Below are positions 54,212-63,758 of a DNA stretch of 64,000 nt, in pieces. Source of the DNA: Allochromatium humboldtianum (lineage in GTDB: Bacteria > Pseudomonadota > Gammaproteobacteria > Chromatiales > Chromatiaceae); contig NZ_JABZEO010000015.1 in assembly GCF_013385175.1 (NCBI RefSeq), positions 1-64,000 of the forward strand, written 5' to 3'. The notes under the pieces are model-generated. The model did no database searches. It was not told the DNA's origin and saw only the letters and a program-made list of their open reading frames with translations. The first letter of the stretch is position 1. The number at the start of each line of letters is the position of its first letter. The position numbers and the translations under genes are program-made.

Positions 54212-54291
54212 CGTCGTCTCCTGTAGGGTTTGATCCGGCGATTATCGCTTACCGGCGAAGATGATCCCAGCACGGCGCATCCGGGAAGCGA

Positions 54292-55506
54292 TCATCCGCC
54301 GGCATCCGCGACCGTCCGCAGTGCCTGCTGAGCGATCTCCAGTTCCTCGTTGGTCGGGACGACCAGTACCTGGACTTCGCTCTCGGGCGCGCTGATGCAG
54401 CGCTCGCCACGCAGGGCGCGCGCCTCGTTGAGCTCGCTATCGAGTCGGATGCCCAGCCGTTCCAGACCCTCGCAGGCACGACGGCGGATCTCGGCGGCGT
54501 TCTCGCCGATGCCGCCGGTGAAGACGACGGCATCGACCCGACCGAGTTCAGCGTAATAGGCGCCGATGTATTTCTTGAGCCGATGCGTCGTGATGGCGAT
54601 GGCCAGCTCGGCGCGCTCGTCGCCGGCGGCGGCCAGTTGGTCGATCTCGCGCATGTCGTTGACTCCGCACAGCCCCAGCAGACCGCTCTGCCGGTTGAAC
54701 AGCCGGTCGAGTCCGTCGGCGTCCAGCCCCAGATGCTTGCACAGGTAGATGACGACCGCCGGATCGATGTCGCCGCTGCGCGTGCCCATGACCAGCCCTT
54801 CGAGCGGGGTCAGGCCCATGGAGGTGTCGACGCACTGCCCGGCGCGGATCGCCGTGGCGCTCGCGCCATTGCCCAAATGCAGGGTGATCAGATTGCACTG
54901 ATCGAGCGGTTTGCCGAGCAGTTCGGCGGCCCGCTTGGCGACATAGTGATGCGAGGTGCCGTGGAAACCGTAGCGGCGGATGCGATGCTCGGTATAGAGC
55001 GCCTCGGGGATGGCGTAGCGATAGGCCGAAGGCGGCATGGTCTGATGGAAGGCCGTATCGAAGACCGCCACGGCGGGCACGCCCGGAAAGTGCGCGCGCG
55101 CCGCCTCGATGCCGGCCAGATGACCGGGGTTGTGCAGCGGAGCGAGCGGGACGACCTCGCGGATGGCCTCGATCACAGAGTCGTCGATCAACGCCGGCTG
55201 CTTGAAGCGCACCCCGCCATGGACCACGCGATGACCGATGGCCGCGAGTTCGGCGACATCGGTCAGCACGCCGCTGTCGCGCAGTGAGCGGATGATGTGG
55301 TCGATGCCCTGCGCATGGCTCGCGATCGGCAGCGACTCCTGACTGGAATGCGAGGCTTCGTCAGCGTCGAGCCAGTTGAGTTTGATCTCGCCCTCCGGCT
55401 CTCCGATGCGCGCGACCAGACCCGAGGCCGGCGCCTGCCAGTCCTCGACCCGGAAGAGCTGATATTTGATCGAGGAACTGCCCGAGTTGAGTACCAGAAC
55501 CTTCAT
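54292..55506 (-). CDS. ackA: Acetate kinase AckA
   Basis: AckA interconverts acetyl phosphate and ADP with acetate and ATP. The 404-residue protein has the signature VLVLNSGSSSIKYQLF at the start, AIGHRVVHGGVRF, VFDTAFHQTMP, RRYGFHGTSH with the catalytic residues, LGNGASATAI and MGTRSGDIDP, and near the end VFTGGIGENAAEIR. Its ATG overlaps the stop of pta by four bases, so pta-ackA is an operon. Confidence 0.97.
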   Translation of the reverse strand: MKVLVLNSGSSSIKYQLFRVEDWQAPASGLVARIGEPEGEIKLNWLDADEASHSSQESLPIASHAQGIDHIIRSLRDSGVLTDVAELAAIGHRVVHGGVRFKQPALIDDSVIEAIREVVPLAPLHNPGHLAGIEAARAHFPGVPAVAVFDTAFHQTMPPSAYRYAIPEALYTEHRIRRYGFHGTSHHYVAKRAAELLGKPLDQCNLITLHLGNGASATAIRAGQCVDTSMGLTPLEGLVMGTRSGDIDPAVVIYLCKHLGLDADGLDRLFNRQSGLLGLCGVNDMREIDQLAAAGDERAELAIAITTHRLKKYIGAYYAELGRVDAVVFTGGIGENAAEIRRRACEGLERLGIRLDSELNEARALRGERCISAPESEVQVLVVPTNEELEIAQQALRTVADAGG

Positions 55507-57626
55507 CGAGCGATCTCCTCGTTGGTGACGATGGTCGCCTTGGACTCATCCTGCGCCTGGATGGCGGTGATAGCCACGGTGTTGACGATGTCGGTCACGG
55601 TACAGCCGCGACTGAGATCGTTGACCGGCTTGTTCAGCCCCTGGAGCACCGGACCGATGGCCACGGCGCCGGCGCTGCGCTGCACCGCCTTGTAGGTGTT
55701 GTTGCCGGTGTTGAGGTCCGGGAAGATCAGCACCGTGGCATGACCCGCGACCTCGCTGTCGGGCATCTTGGAGCGCCCGACCTCGATGTCGACGGCCGCG
55801 TCGTACTGGATCGGTCCCTCGACCTTGAGATCGGGGCGGCGCTCGCGCACCAGACGCACCGCCTCGCGCACCCGGTCGACGTCCTCGCCCTTGCCCGAGC
55901 TGCCGCTCGAATACGACAGCATGGCGATGCGCGGCTCGATGCCGAAGGCCGTCGCCGTCTGTGCCGAGCTGATGGCGATGTCGGCCAGTTCCTCCGAATC
56001 CGGATTGGGATTGACGGCACAGTCGCCATAGACCAGCACCCGATCGGGCAGGCACATGAAGAACACGCTGGAGACGAGCTTGACGCCCGGCTTGGTCTTG
56101 ACCGTCTCGAACGAGGGCCGGATGGTGTGCTGGGTGGTGTGGGTCGCCCCCGAGACCATGCCGTCGGCATCGCCGTGGTAGACCATGAGGGTGCCGAAGT
56201 AGCTGACGTCCTGGAGGACATCGTAAGCCATCTGCTCCGAGATGCCCTTGTGCTTGCGCAGCTCGTAATAGGTCTGGGCATAGCGGATGCGATCGGGCGA
56301 CTCGACCGGATCGATGATGCGGATGGCGTCGAGATCCAGACCCAGCTCAGCGGCACGGCGCTGGATGCGCTCGGGATTGCCGAGCAGGGTCAGGTCGGCG
56401 ACCTGACGCAGGCTGAGGATCTCGGCGGCACGCAGGATGCGTTCGTCCCCGCCCTCGGGCAGCACGATACGCTGACGCCTGGACTTGGCGCGACGGATCA
56501 GCTCGTACTCGAACATCAGCGGCGTGACGCGCTCGGAGTGATGTACGGCCGCGCGGGTGCGCAACTCTTCGAGATCGACATGGGCCTCGAACACGCCGAG
56601 CGCGGCGGCGATCTTGCGATCATCGCCCGGCAGCAGGCTCGACTCGATCCGGCTCACCTGCATGGCTGTGGTGAAGGTGTCGGTCGGCACCTGGAGGATG
56701 GCGACCTTGGTGCGGCGCAGACCCTCGATCAGATCGCGGACCTTGTCGGCCGGGCGCAGACCGCCGGTGAGCAGCAGCCCGGCCACGCGCGGAAAGGCCG
56801 ATGAGGCATCGGCGGCCAGACTGGCCAGGATGATGTCGGAGCGGTCGCCGGGCGTGATGATGAGACAGCCGTCCTCGACATAGCGCAGGAAATCCGGGAT
56901 CTCCATGGCGGCGATCTTGTAGTTGGTGACGACCTGATGCAGGGCGTCGCCCTCGCCGTAGAGACACTCGGCGCCGAGCGCCTGCCGGATCTCGCCCACG
57001 GTCGGCATGCCGAGCGCCTGCTGCTCCGGGAGCACATAGACGGTCTCAGTCTCGGTGAGCAGATGCTGGACCCGGCCGCGCACCGTATCCAGATCCTCCG
57101 GCGCCACGCCATTGACCACGGTGGCCAGGAAGTCGCCGCCGCGCTCGCGCATCAGCTCGTGGGTGATGTGCAGGGCGTCCCAGGCTTCCTGCGGGGTACG
57201 TCCGAAGCCCTTGACCACGGCCACCAGACTACAGCCGAAGTTGTTGGCCAGATCGACGTTGAAGCCGAATTCCAGCGAGGGGATGAGTCCGTTGTAGTCG
57301 GTGCCGGCGCAGACGACCAGATCGCACTGCTCTTCGAGCATCTTGAATTTGTTCATGATGAGCTTGAGCAGCTCGTCATAGCGCCCGCTGCCGATGAACT
57401 GGCGGGCCGTCTCCACGGTGCAGCCGTAGAGCATCTCGGGCGGAAAGGGCAACGCATAGCGCGAGGCGATCAGGGCCGTGAGATTGTCCAGCTCGGCGCC
57501 CTGGGGCGCGAAGGGGCGGAAGAAGCCGACCCGGCGGCCCACCGCCGACAACATCTCCATGAAGCCCAGGACGACGACCGACTTGCCGCTACCGGCGCCG
57601 GCGCCGGCGATATAGATGCTTTGCAT
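55503..57626 (-). CDS. pta: Phosphate acetyltransferase Pta (long form)
   Basis: Pta converts acetyl-CoA and phosphate to acetyl phosphate. At 707 residues it is the long form: an N-terminal P-loop domain (GAGAGSGKSVVVLGF), a central DRTGG domain and the C-terminal catalytic domain (about 375-707) with RIVLPEGGDERILRAAE, SGATHTTQHTIRPSFE, DCAVNPNPDSEELADIA, MLSYSSGSSGKGEDVDRV and FPDLNTGNNTYKAVQR. It is followed by ackA with a four-base overlap. The two carry out overflow or reverse acetate metabolism. Confidence 0.97.
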   Translation of the reverse strand: MQSIYIAGAGAGSGKSVVVLGFMEMLSAVGRRVGFFRPFAPQGAELDNLTALIASRYALPFPPEMLYGCTVETARQFIGSGRYDELLKLIMNKFKMLEEQCDLVVCAGTDYNGLIPSLEFGFNVDLANNFGCSLVAVVKGFGRTPQEAWDALHITHELMRERGGDFLATVVNGVAPEDLDTVRGRVQHLLTETETVYVLPEQQALGMPTVGEIRQALGAECLYGEGDALHQVVTNYKIAAMEIPDFLRYVEDGCLIITPGDRSDIILASLAADASSAFPRVAGLLLTGGLRPADKVRDLIEGLRRTKVAILQVPTDTFTTAMQVSRIESSLLPGDDRKIAAALGVFEAHVDLEELRTRAAVHHSERVTPLMFEYELIRRAKSRRQRIVLPEGGDERILRAAEILSLRQVADLTLLGNPERIQRRAAELGLDLDAIRIIDPVESPDRIRYAQTYYELRKHKGISEQMAYDVLQDVSYFGTLMVYHGDADGMVSGATHTTQHTIRPSFETVKTKPGVKLVSSVFFMCLPDRVLVYGDCAVNPNPDSEELADIAISSAQTATAFGIEPRIAMLSYSSGSSGKGEDVDRVREAVRLVRERRPDLKVEGPIQYDAAVDIEVGRSKMPDSEVAGHATVLIFPDLNTGNNTYKAVQRSAGAVAIGPVLQGLNKPVNDLSRGCTVTDIVNTVAITAIQAQDESKATIVTNEEIAR

Positions 57627-57755
57627 GATCTCACTCTGACGGGAAAGGGTTCGGCCGCGCCTCTGGCATGGCCGCTGAAATGCTGCATTGCGCCAAAATA
57701 CCAGATTCTCCCCGACGAGGGGCGACGAGTCCGTGACATCGGGGTCGCACGTCGT

Positions 57756-58799
57756 TCAGGGGCGGTGCGAGGATGTTGCGCTGCGGCGGTCCTGGTCGCG
57801 TTCGTCCTGAGCGAGGATGTCGTCGAGCACCTGATCCAGACGCTGGAAGTCGAGGACTGAATCGAGCCGCTCCAGCTCGCGGCCCTGTTCGTCGAAGAAG
57901 AGGACAGCCGGGGCGTGCCGGATTTCGAGTGCGTCGGCCCAGGCGCGGGCCGTGGTGCGTTCACCCTTGGGCGTAATGACGGGCGTGTCGGAACGCCGGT
58001 CGAGCTGGACGGCGTCGAGTGCTTCGAAGCGCCGCTGAGTCTCGGGCAGGCGTAGCACCCGACCGTGGAGCACGTCGCAGGGGTGACAGTCACCGCGCTC
58101 GAAGAAGACGGCCAGCGGGCGCGTGGACGGGATGCGCCGGTCGAGCGCATGGGGCGGCGGGCTGAAGAAGGGCTGGTCGTTGAGATCCTCGCTGTCGAAG
58201 ACCAGACGCTCGTCGCCGCGCGCCAGATAGTCGTCGAAGGACTCGCGCTGATAGTGACCGTCGGCGACGTATTCGAGCGCCGCCCGGAACGGATAGATCG
58301 GATAATAGCCGCGCAGTCTGAGCGCCAGCCGACCCTCGGCGTCGTAGAACAGGATCGAGGGTGTGAAATCGGTCTGCTCGCGTCGCGCCCAGGTGTGTTC
58401 GTCGAGTCGCTCGCCGTCCAACGTCCTGATCTCGGCACGGCCATGGATGTCAACGGACACCAGGTCGAAATGACGGCGGAGATAGGCGACGAGATCCGGA
58501 TCGGCGAGGTTCACGCGCATGAATCGCTCGCAATGGACGCAGTGCTCCTGGCCGAAATAGACCATGAGTCCGCGCTTGCCGGCGGCGATGGCGGCTTCGA
58601 GGTCGGCGCGGATGTCGAGCCGATCCGACAGGAACCAGTCCGGATACGCCGCCGTCTCGCTGACACGCTGCATTGCCGTGCCGCCCTCCGGATCCAGGTC
58701 GTCGGGTCGATCGAACGCCGGCGCCGCCGAGCTGAACACGATCAGCACTGAAATGAGGTTCTTTCGAGCCAGGGCCGAAAGCTCAATCGTCCAGGCCAT
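57756..58799 (-). CDS. Exported protein with two thioredoxin-like domains (CVHC and CHPC)
   Basis: The 347-residue protein has an N-terminal export signal (LISVLIVFSSAAPA) and two thioredoxin-fold domains. The first has CVHC near residue 88 in YFGQEHCVHCERF, and the second CHPC near residue 241 in FFERGDCHPCDVL; each is followed by a cis-proline segment (DFTPSILF and RHAPAVLFF). Single-domain relatives include SoxW-like and other periplasmic thiol reductases. The tandem arrangement suggests a thiol-disulfide relay, but the partner is unknown. Start ATG 58799 is the only one that keeps the signal. It lies between pta and the divergent fic gene. Confidence 0.8.
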   Translation of the reverse strand: MAWTIELSALARKNLISVLIVFSSAAPAFDRPDDLDPEGGTAMQRVSETAAYPDWFLSDRLDIRADLEAAIAAGKRGLMVYFGQEHCVHCERFMRVNLADPDLVAYLRRHFDLVSVDIHGRAEIRTLDGERLDEHTWARREQTDFTPSILFYDAEGRLALRLRGYYPIYPFRAALEYVADGHYQRESFDDYLARGDERLVFDSEDLNDQPFFSPPPHALDRRIPSTRPLAVFFERGDCHPCDVLHGRVLRLPETQRRFEALDAVQLDRRSDTPVITPKGERTTARAWADALEIRHAPAVLFFDEQGRELERLDSVLDFQRLDQVLDDILAQDERDQDRRSATSSHRP

Positions 58800-58960
58800 A
58801 TTGGTGCATCACCTGCTTCTGCTGTTCCAGCCATAACGGCATCACCACTTGCCACAAGCGGCCTTGCGCCGCCTCGATCGTCGACGACGCTGAGGTCGAT
58901 CAGGCGATCGTTCGATGAAGCATGATAGCGATCCGTTGTCCGTGAAGCGATTGCGCACCA

Positions 58961-58987
58961 TAATCGCTTCATATATTGAAGCGATTA
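58961..58987. promoter_or_regulatory. Perfect palindromic operator upstream of fic
   Basis: TAATCGCTTCA-TATAT-TGAAGCGATTA has perfect 11-base arms. It ends ten bases before the fic start codon. A further half-site TGAAGCGATT lies at 58943-58952. Position and symmetry suggest binding of a dimeric regulator, possibly the C-terminal winged helix of Fic itself. Confidence 0.75.
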
Positions 58988-58997
58988 GGCTCTCCAA

Positions 58998-60116
58998 ATG
59001 CCTCACACCTGGATCTGGGAATCACCCGACTGGCCTGAGTTTCGCTGGGACGCGGTCCGGATCGCGCCTTGTCTCGCCCGCGCCCGACTGGCCCAGGGCA
59101 AGGTGCTCGGCGCGGCGCGGTGGCTTGATGCCGACCTGACGCTGGAGGCCGTGGCCGCCATTCTGGTCGAGGACGGCCTGACCACCAGCGCCATCGAAGG
59201 TGAACAGCTCGATCTGGAGGCGGTGCGTTCGTCCGTGGCCCGCCATCTGGGACTGCCGACCGCCGGTCTGCCGGTGCCGCCGCGTGCCGTCGATGGGCTG
59301 ATCGATGTGCTGCTGGATGCCGTGCAGCGTCACGATGTTCCCCTGAGCGTCGAGCGTCTGTTCGGCTGGCAGGCGGCGCTGTTTCCGACCGGGTATTCGG
59401 GTTTGCACGCCATCCGCGTCGGAACACTGCGCGGCGATGAACCGATGCAGGTAGTCTCCGGGGCCATCGGCCGAGAGCGGGTCCATTTCATCGCGCCGCC
59501 CCGTGACGGGCTGGAGACCCGGCTCGGTGGCTTTCTCGACTGGTTCAATGCGACTCCGGATGATTTGGATGGGCTGGTGCGCGCCGGGCTGGCGCACCTC
59601 TGGTTCATCACTCTGCATCCCTTCGAGGACGGCAACGGTCGGCTGGCCCGCGCCATCACCGACATGGCGCTTGCCCAGGACGAGGGGCCGCCGATGCGTC
59701 TGTTCAGTCTCTCGGCGCAGATCCAGCGCGAACGGGCCGGCTACTACGCCATCCTGGAGTGCACCCAGTGCGGCGGGCTGGACGTCACTGAGTGGCTTGC
59801 GTGGTTTCTGGCTCAGGTCGAGGCGGCCGCGACGGCGGCGGAGCAGACGGTGGCCAATACGCTGGCCAAGGCGCGTTTCTGGTTGCGGCATCAGGCCACG
59901 GTGCTCAACGAGCGTCAGCGCAAGGTGCTCAATCGTCTGCTGGATGCCGGCCCGGACGGATTTGCGGGCGGCATGAACACCCGCAAGTACATGGGCCTGA
60001 CCAAGACCAGCCGCGCGACCGCCTATCGCGAACTGGCCGATCTGGTCGAGAAGGATTGCTTGCGGCCTACCGGGCAGGGTGGGCGGAGTAGCGGGTATGA
60101 GATTCTGTGGCTGTGA
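58998..60116 (+). CDS. Fic family protein with winged-helix C-terminus
   Basis: Fic proteins transfer AMP or related groups to target proteins. The 372-residue protein starts MPHTWIWESPDWPEFRWD (DUF4172-like N-terminus), carries the inhibitory motif T63-SAI-E67-G68 in its N-terminal part (the intramolecular antitoxin helix), and the catalytic motif HPFEDGNGRLAR at 207-218, complete. Residues about 300-372 form a winged-helix domain (LNERQRKVLNRLL, YMGLTKTSRATAYRELADLVEK). The start codon lies ten bases after a perfect palindrome, consistent with autoregulation. Its 3' end overlaps the restriction-enzyme fragment by 50 bases. Confidence 0.93.
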   Translation: MPHTWIWESPDWPEFRWDAVRIAPCLARARLAQGKVLGAARWLDADLTLEAVAAILVEDGLTTSAIEGEQLDLEAVRSSVARHLGLPTAGLPVPPRAVDGLIDVLLDAVQRHDVPLSVERLFGWQAALFPTGYSGLHAIRVGTLRGDEPMQVVSGAIGRERVHFIAPPRDGLETRLGGFLDWFNATPDDLDGLVRAGLAHLWFITLHPFEDGNGRLARAITDMALAQDEGPPMRLFSLSAQIQRERAGYYAILECTQCGGLDVTEWLAWFLAQVEAAATAAEQTVANTLAKARFWLRHQATVLNERQRKVLNRLLDAGPDGFAGGMNTRKYMGLTKTSRATAYRELADLVEKDCLRPTGQGGRSSGYEILWL

Positions 60117-60669
60117 TGGTTGGGGTGGGATCTACCCGGCACATTGTCTTCCTGAGCATTTGCGCGCAATCTCCGGGGACGTGACACGCATCCGGAAAGG
60201 CCACATAGTGCCCGCCCGAACGGCTGAACTCGGCATAGAGCGTGAACGCGCGCCCGACATCGACGATGACGATGAACGGCGGACGCCCCTCATCGGGCGG
60301 CAAACAGCGGATGTAGTTCTCCGACTGCTGACGCGCCTTGACGATGGCCGTATCCCAGCCGCCGCTGCCGGTCCGCTTGCCGGTGTCCTTGCCTTCGAGG
60401 ATGAAGCAACCGCGCCGATAACAGTCGACCGCGCGCGTGGTCTGACCGCCATCGGCGAAACGCTCGATCAGCTTGCGCTCGAACACATAGGCGTTGTCGC
60501 TATGCTCGGACCCGGCGGGATCAGGCGGCGGCAGATCGAGCAGCGCGCAGAGTTCCAGGATGAACATCTGGAGATTGGCCCGCTCGTTGCCGCCGTGGCT
60601 GGCGCCGCTGCTCCAGCGGGCGATGAAGGTTTCGACGGCCGGCTCGATGTCTGGGGCAAGGATTGGCAC
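60067..60669 (-). pseudogene. Truncated N-terminal fragment of an MmeI-like type IIG restriction-modification enzyme
   Basis: The 200-residue ORF resembles only the N-terminal nuclease domain of large MmeI-like proteins (about 900 residues). It has AVETFIARWSSGASHGGNERANLQ, LCALLDLPPPDPAG, NAYVFERKLIERF and the PD-(D/E)XK-like CFILEGKDTG, followed by GRAFTLYAEFSRSGGHYVAFPDA. After about residue 165 the similarity stops, and the methyltransferase and target-recognition domains are absent; the frame ends inside the convergent fic gene. It starts with GTG. It is probably a remnant, with the rest lost when the fic segment arrived (inference). Confidence 0.75.
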
Positions 60670-60743
60670 GAAAAGCGTCCCGATTTTTCAAAAAACCTGT
60701 CTACAATCTGCGGCAACTTGACGCCTTTCGAGCCCGATGCCGT

Positions 60744-61451
60744 ATGCCCACGACCAATGAACCCATCGACTGGACCCGGATCGACACAGTCTTCCTCGAC
60801 ATGGACGGCACCCTGCTCGATCTGCATTTCGACAATCACTTCTGGCTCGAACACGTCCCGCGCCGCTATGGCGAGGCGCGCGGCCTGTCGTTCGAGGCCG
60901 CCCGCGCCGAGCTGCACGCCCGCTATCGCGACATCGCGGGCACGCTCGACTGGTACTGCGTCGATCACTGGAGCCGCGAACTGGGTCTGGACATCGTGCT
61001 GCTCAAGCGCGAGGTCGAACACCTGATCGCCGTCCATCCGCATGTGATGGACTTCCTGGAAGCCCTGGCCGCGCTCGGCAAGCGGCGCGTCCTCGTCACC
61101 AATGCCCATCAGAAGACACTCGCGCTCAAGCTCGAACGCACGCCGCTCGCCGGTCATCTGGAGCGCGTGATCTCGGCGCACGATCTCGGGGTCGCCAAGG
61201 AGTCGCCCGAGTTCTGGCCCGCATTCCAGGCGATCGAGCCATTCGACACCGAGCGCACGCTCTTCGTCGACGACAACCTGGATGTCCTGCGCGCGGCGCG
61301 TGCGCACGGCTTGCGCCAACTGCTGGCCGTACTCGCGCCCGATTCCAAACAGCCGCCGCGCCAAACCGACGAGTTTCCCGCGATCAGCGACTTCTCGGCG
61401 CTGTTGCCCGGACTCGCGGCCTCGGTTCAGTCCACGGTCTCGGGCGCCTGA
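60744..61451 (+). CDS. yrfG: HAD-family GMP/IMP nucleotidase (YrfG-like)
   Basis: The 235-residue protein is a HAD phosphatase: motif [20 protein letters not shown], motif [15 protein letters not shown], motif III lysine in [13 protein letters not shown] and motif [27 protein letters not shown] is characteristic of YrfG, which dephosphorylates GMP and IMP. ATG 60744 is chosen because the family's start is close to it; the frame is open 27 codons upstream. It is divergent from the MmeI-like fragment and overlaps the convergent rhlB by 25 bases. Confidence 0.92.
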   Translation: MPTTNEPIDWTRIDTVFLDMDGTLLDLHFDNHFWLEHVPRRYGEARGLSFEAARAELHARYRDIAGTLDWYCVDHWSRELGLDIVLLKREVEHLIAVHPHVMDFLEALAALGKRRVLVTNAHQKTLALKLERTPLAGHLERVISAHDLGVAKESPEFWPAFQAIEPFDTERTLFVDDNLDVLRAARAHGLRQLLAVLAPDSKQPPRQTDEFPAISDFSALLPGLAASVQSTVSGA

Positions 61452-63520
61452 TCCGAAACCGTCTCGGTTTCGGTCTGGACGGAACGCCCCTCCCCTGTCG
61501 GCTTGCGCCGACGCCGGCGCCGCTTGCCGGATTTGGCTTCGGCGGATTCCGCATCGGTCTTGGCGGGCGGCGCCTCGCTGGCAAGCTCCGCGTTCGCACC
61601 CGCCGGACGCGGCGCCTCAGCAGGCCGGACCTTGGCCGATGACTTCTCGACCGGCTCGCGCGGCTTGACCGGCGGACTGGTCAGAGCCGCCGGTTCGAGC
61701 TGACCGCGCGCACGCTTGATCCGGCGGATGATCGGCATGTCCGGGATCTCCAGCTCCGGCCCGGTGCGCTCCGGCCACTCGTCGACGAGCTGGTCGAGGA
61801 AGCTCTCGTCGAGCGTTCTGAGACGGGTCGGCGTGTTCGAGACCGGACGATCCTGACGCGGCGCAGGTGCGCTGGACGGTGCGTCGGTCGAGGCCGGCGC
61901 GACCGGCTCGGACCGGGCGGCTGGAGCAACAGCGGGCGTCTCAGGACTCACCGCCACGGTCTCGATGACGGCGTTCGACTCGAACGGCTCGCGGCTGACC
62001 GCCGTCTCGTCCGCGCCGGTCGATACCTCGGATCGACGTTCCGGACGCTCGCGCCCCGGACGCCGATCACGCCCGCTCGCCCCGTCGCGCTCCGACGAGC
62101 GACCATGCACACCACGCCCCTCGCCGCGCTCGCGTCCGCCACGCCCGCCGCGTCCATCGCGCCGTTCCTCGCGGTCGGCGCGATCCGGCCGGATGCGGCT
62201 GCGCGGATCGACCTCGGCCAGCCGCGCCGGATCGACGGGTTCGACCGGCACCTTGGCCCCGATGTACTGCTCGATGTCGAGCAGACAAAAGGCATAGGTC
62301 TCGCAGACGAAGCTGACCGCGTCCCCCGCCGCCCCGGCGCGTGCGGTGCGTCCGATGCGGTGCACATAGTCCTCGGGGTCTTCGGGCAGGTCGTAGTTGA
62401 CCACATGGGTCACGTCCGGGATGTGCAGACCGCGCGCGGCGACATCCGTGCCGACCAGCACCGGCAGGGTGCCATTGGTGAAGTCACGCAACAGCTTCAG
62501 CCGCTTGGGCTGGGGCACGTCGCCCGAGAGCACGGCGGTGTCGATGCCGTTGCCCTGGAGATAGCCCCAGACGCGGTCGGCCTCGCGCTTGGTGTTGACG
62601 AAGACGATGATGCGCCCGTCCGGCCAGCCGCGAATCAGCCCCAGCAGCAGCGGGATCTTTTCTTCGTTGGCGGTCATGTAGCAGACCTGACGCACCCGGT
62701 CGGCCGTGACCTGCTCGGTCTCGATCTTGACCAAGCGCGGATGGTTCATGTGCTCATAGGCCAGCTCCGTGACCCGATAGGAGAGCGTCGCCGAGAACAG
62801 CATCCCGAGGCGCTGCTCCACCGGCGGCATCTGACGGAACAGATAGCGGATGTCCTTGATGAAACCGAGATCGAACATGCGATCGGCCTCGTCGAGCACC
62901 ACCACCTCGATGCGCTTGAGGTCGAAGACATGCTGCTTGTAGTAGTCGATCAGGCGTCCCGGCGTGCCGATCAGGATGTCGACCCCGCGCGCCAGTTCGT
63001 CGCGCTGCTGCTGATAGCCGGTGCCGCCGTAGACCACGGTCGAGCGCAGGCCCGTGTGCTTGGCCAGCGACAGGGTGTCCTTGTGGATCTGCACCGCCAG
63101 CTCACGCGTCGGCGCCAGCACCAGCGCCCGTGGACCACGGCGACGTCTGGCGGGAGCGGTCGGCGCGGGCAACGGCTCAGGCGCAGACTCGGCTTCGAGC
63201 GCGGCTGCAGGTTCGAGCGATCCGGTCTCCGGCGCGTCGTCCGCCGAGACGGGCGTCGTCTCAGAGACCGCCGCCGATTCGGGCACGGTCTCAGGCGGCT
63301 CATGCAACAGACGCTGCATCAGCGCCACCAGGAAGGCCGCCGTCTTGCCGGTGCCGGTCTGGGCCTGTCCGGCGATGTCCTGGCCCTGGAGGGCGATCGG
63401 CAGGGTTTCGGCCTGGATGGGCGTGCAATGGGTGAAGCCGGCCTCGGCGAGACCGGCGAGGATCCGGGGATCGAGCGCGAGACTGTCGAAGCGGGTCGAG
63501 GTCAGATGTGTGTCGGTCAT
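61427..63520 (-). CDS. rhlB: DEAD-box RNA helicase RhlB-like
   Basis: RhlB is an ATP-dependent RNA helicase of the RNA degradosome. The motifs are in order: Q motif [11 protein letters not shown], motif I AQTGTGKT, Ia [23 protein letters not shown] as [16 protein letters not shown], and [10 protein letters not shown]. The protein is 697 residues against about 420 in E. coli. The extra length is an insert of about 50 residues (73-127), rich in Glu, Ala and Pro, between motifs I and Ia, and a C-terminal extension of some 240 residues rich in Arg, Gly and Glu ([15 protein letters not shown]), probably RNA-binding. trxA is divergent, as in E. coli. Confidence 0.94.
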   Translation of the reverse strand: MTDTHLTSTRFDSLALDPRILAGLAEAGFTHCTPIQAETLPIALQGQDIAGQAQTGTGKTAAFLVALMQRLLHEPPETVPESAAVSETTPVSADDAPETGSLEPAAALEAESAPEPLPAPTAPARRRRGPRALVLAPTRELAVQIHKDTLSLAKHTGLRSTVVYGGTGYQQQRDELARGVDILIGTPGRLIDYYKQHVFDLKRIEVVVLDEADRMFDLGFIKDIRYLFRQMPPVEQRLGMLFSATLSYRVTELAYEHMNHPRLVKIETEQVTADRVRQVCYMTANEEKIPLLLGLIRGWPDGRIIVFVNTKREADRVWGYLQGNGIDTAVLSGDVPQPKRLKLLRDFTNGTLPVLVGTDVAARGLHIPDVTHVVNYDLPEDPEDYVHRIGRTARAGAAGDAVSFVCETYAFCLLDIEQYIGAKVPVEPVDPARLAEVDPRSRIRPDRADREERRDGRGGRGGRERGEGRGVHGRSSERDGASGRDRRPGRERPERRSEVSTGADETAVSREPFESNAVIETVAVSPETPAVAPAARSEPVAPASTDAPSSAPAPRQDRPVSNTPTRLRTLDESFLDQLVDEWPERTGPELEIPDMPIIRRIKRARGQLEPAALTSPPVKPREPVEKSSAKVRPAEAPRPAGANAELASEAPPAKTDAESAEAKSGKRRRRRRKPTGEGRSVQTETETVSDQAPETVD

Positions 63521-63585
63521 GAAGCTATCGGTGAACGTCCGGGTTGGCCTGCTGAGCGGTTTCGAAGCCTCGCGGACGGCAAGGC

Positions 63586-63614
63586 TTGCAAATTACCTTC
63601 GCTTTGGATCAAAT
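63586..63614 (+). promoter_or_regulatory. Possible trxA promoter
   Basis: TTGCAA (63586-63591), a 17-bp spacer and TCAAAT (63609-63614) fit a weak sigma70 promoter in the 238-base gap between rhlB and trxA. A second AT-rich -10-like stretch (TATAAATACAAT) lies near 63733. Low certainty. Confidence 0.3.
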
Positions 63615-63758
63615 AGCATCTTACTCAAGGGCCGATACCAACGCCAATTCACAGGCCCGCTCCTCGTTCCGAATCCACGCGCGACGCCGCTCCGGCGAGC
63701 CTTCACGCCCTTCGCCAATCCATCCACGTCAATATAAATACAATGGGAGACGACTTCA

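Noticed and set aside
58783-58899. Short minus-strand frame upstream of the double-thioredoxin gene that reads like a protein C-terminus (IEAAQGRLWQVVMPLWLEQQ, ending QYGLDD)
   Set aside because: Only about 38 codons remain after a stop, and I cannot assign a family; it may be a gene remnant, but support is too weak to list.
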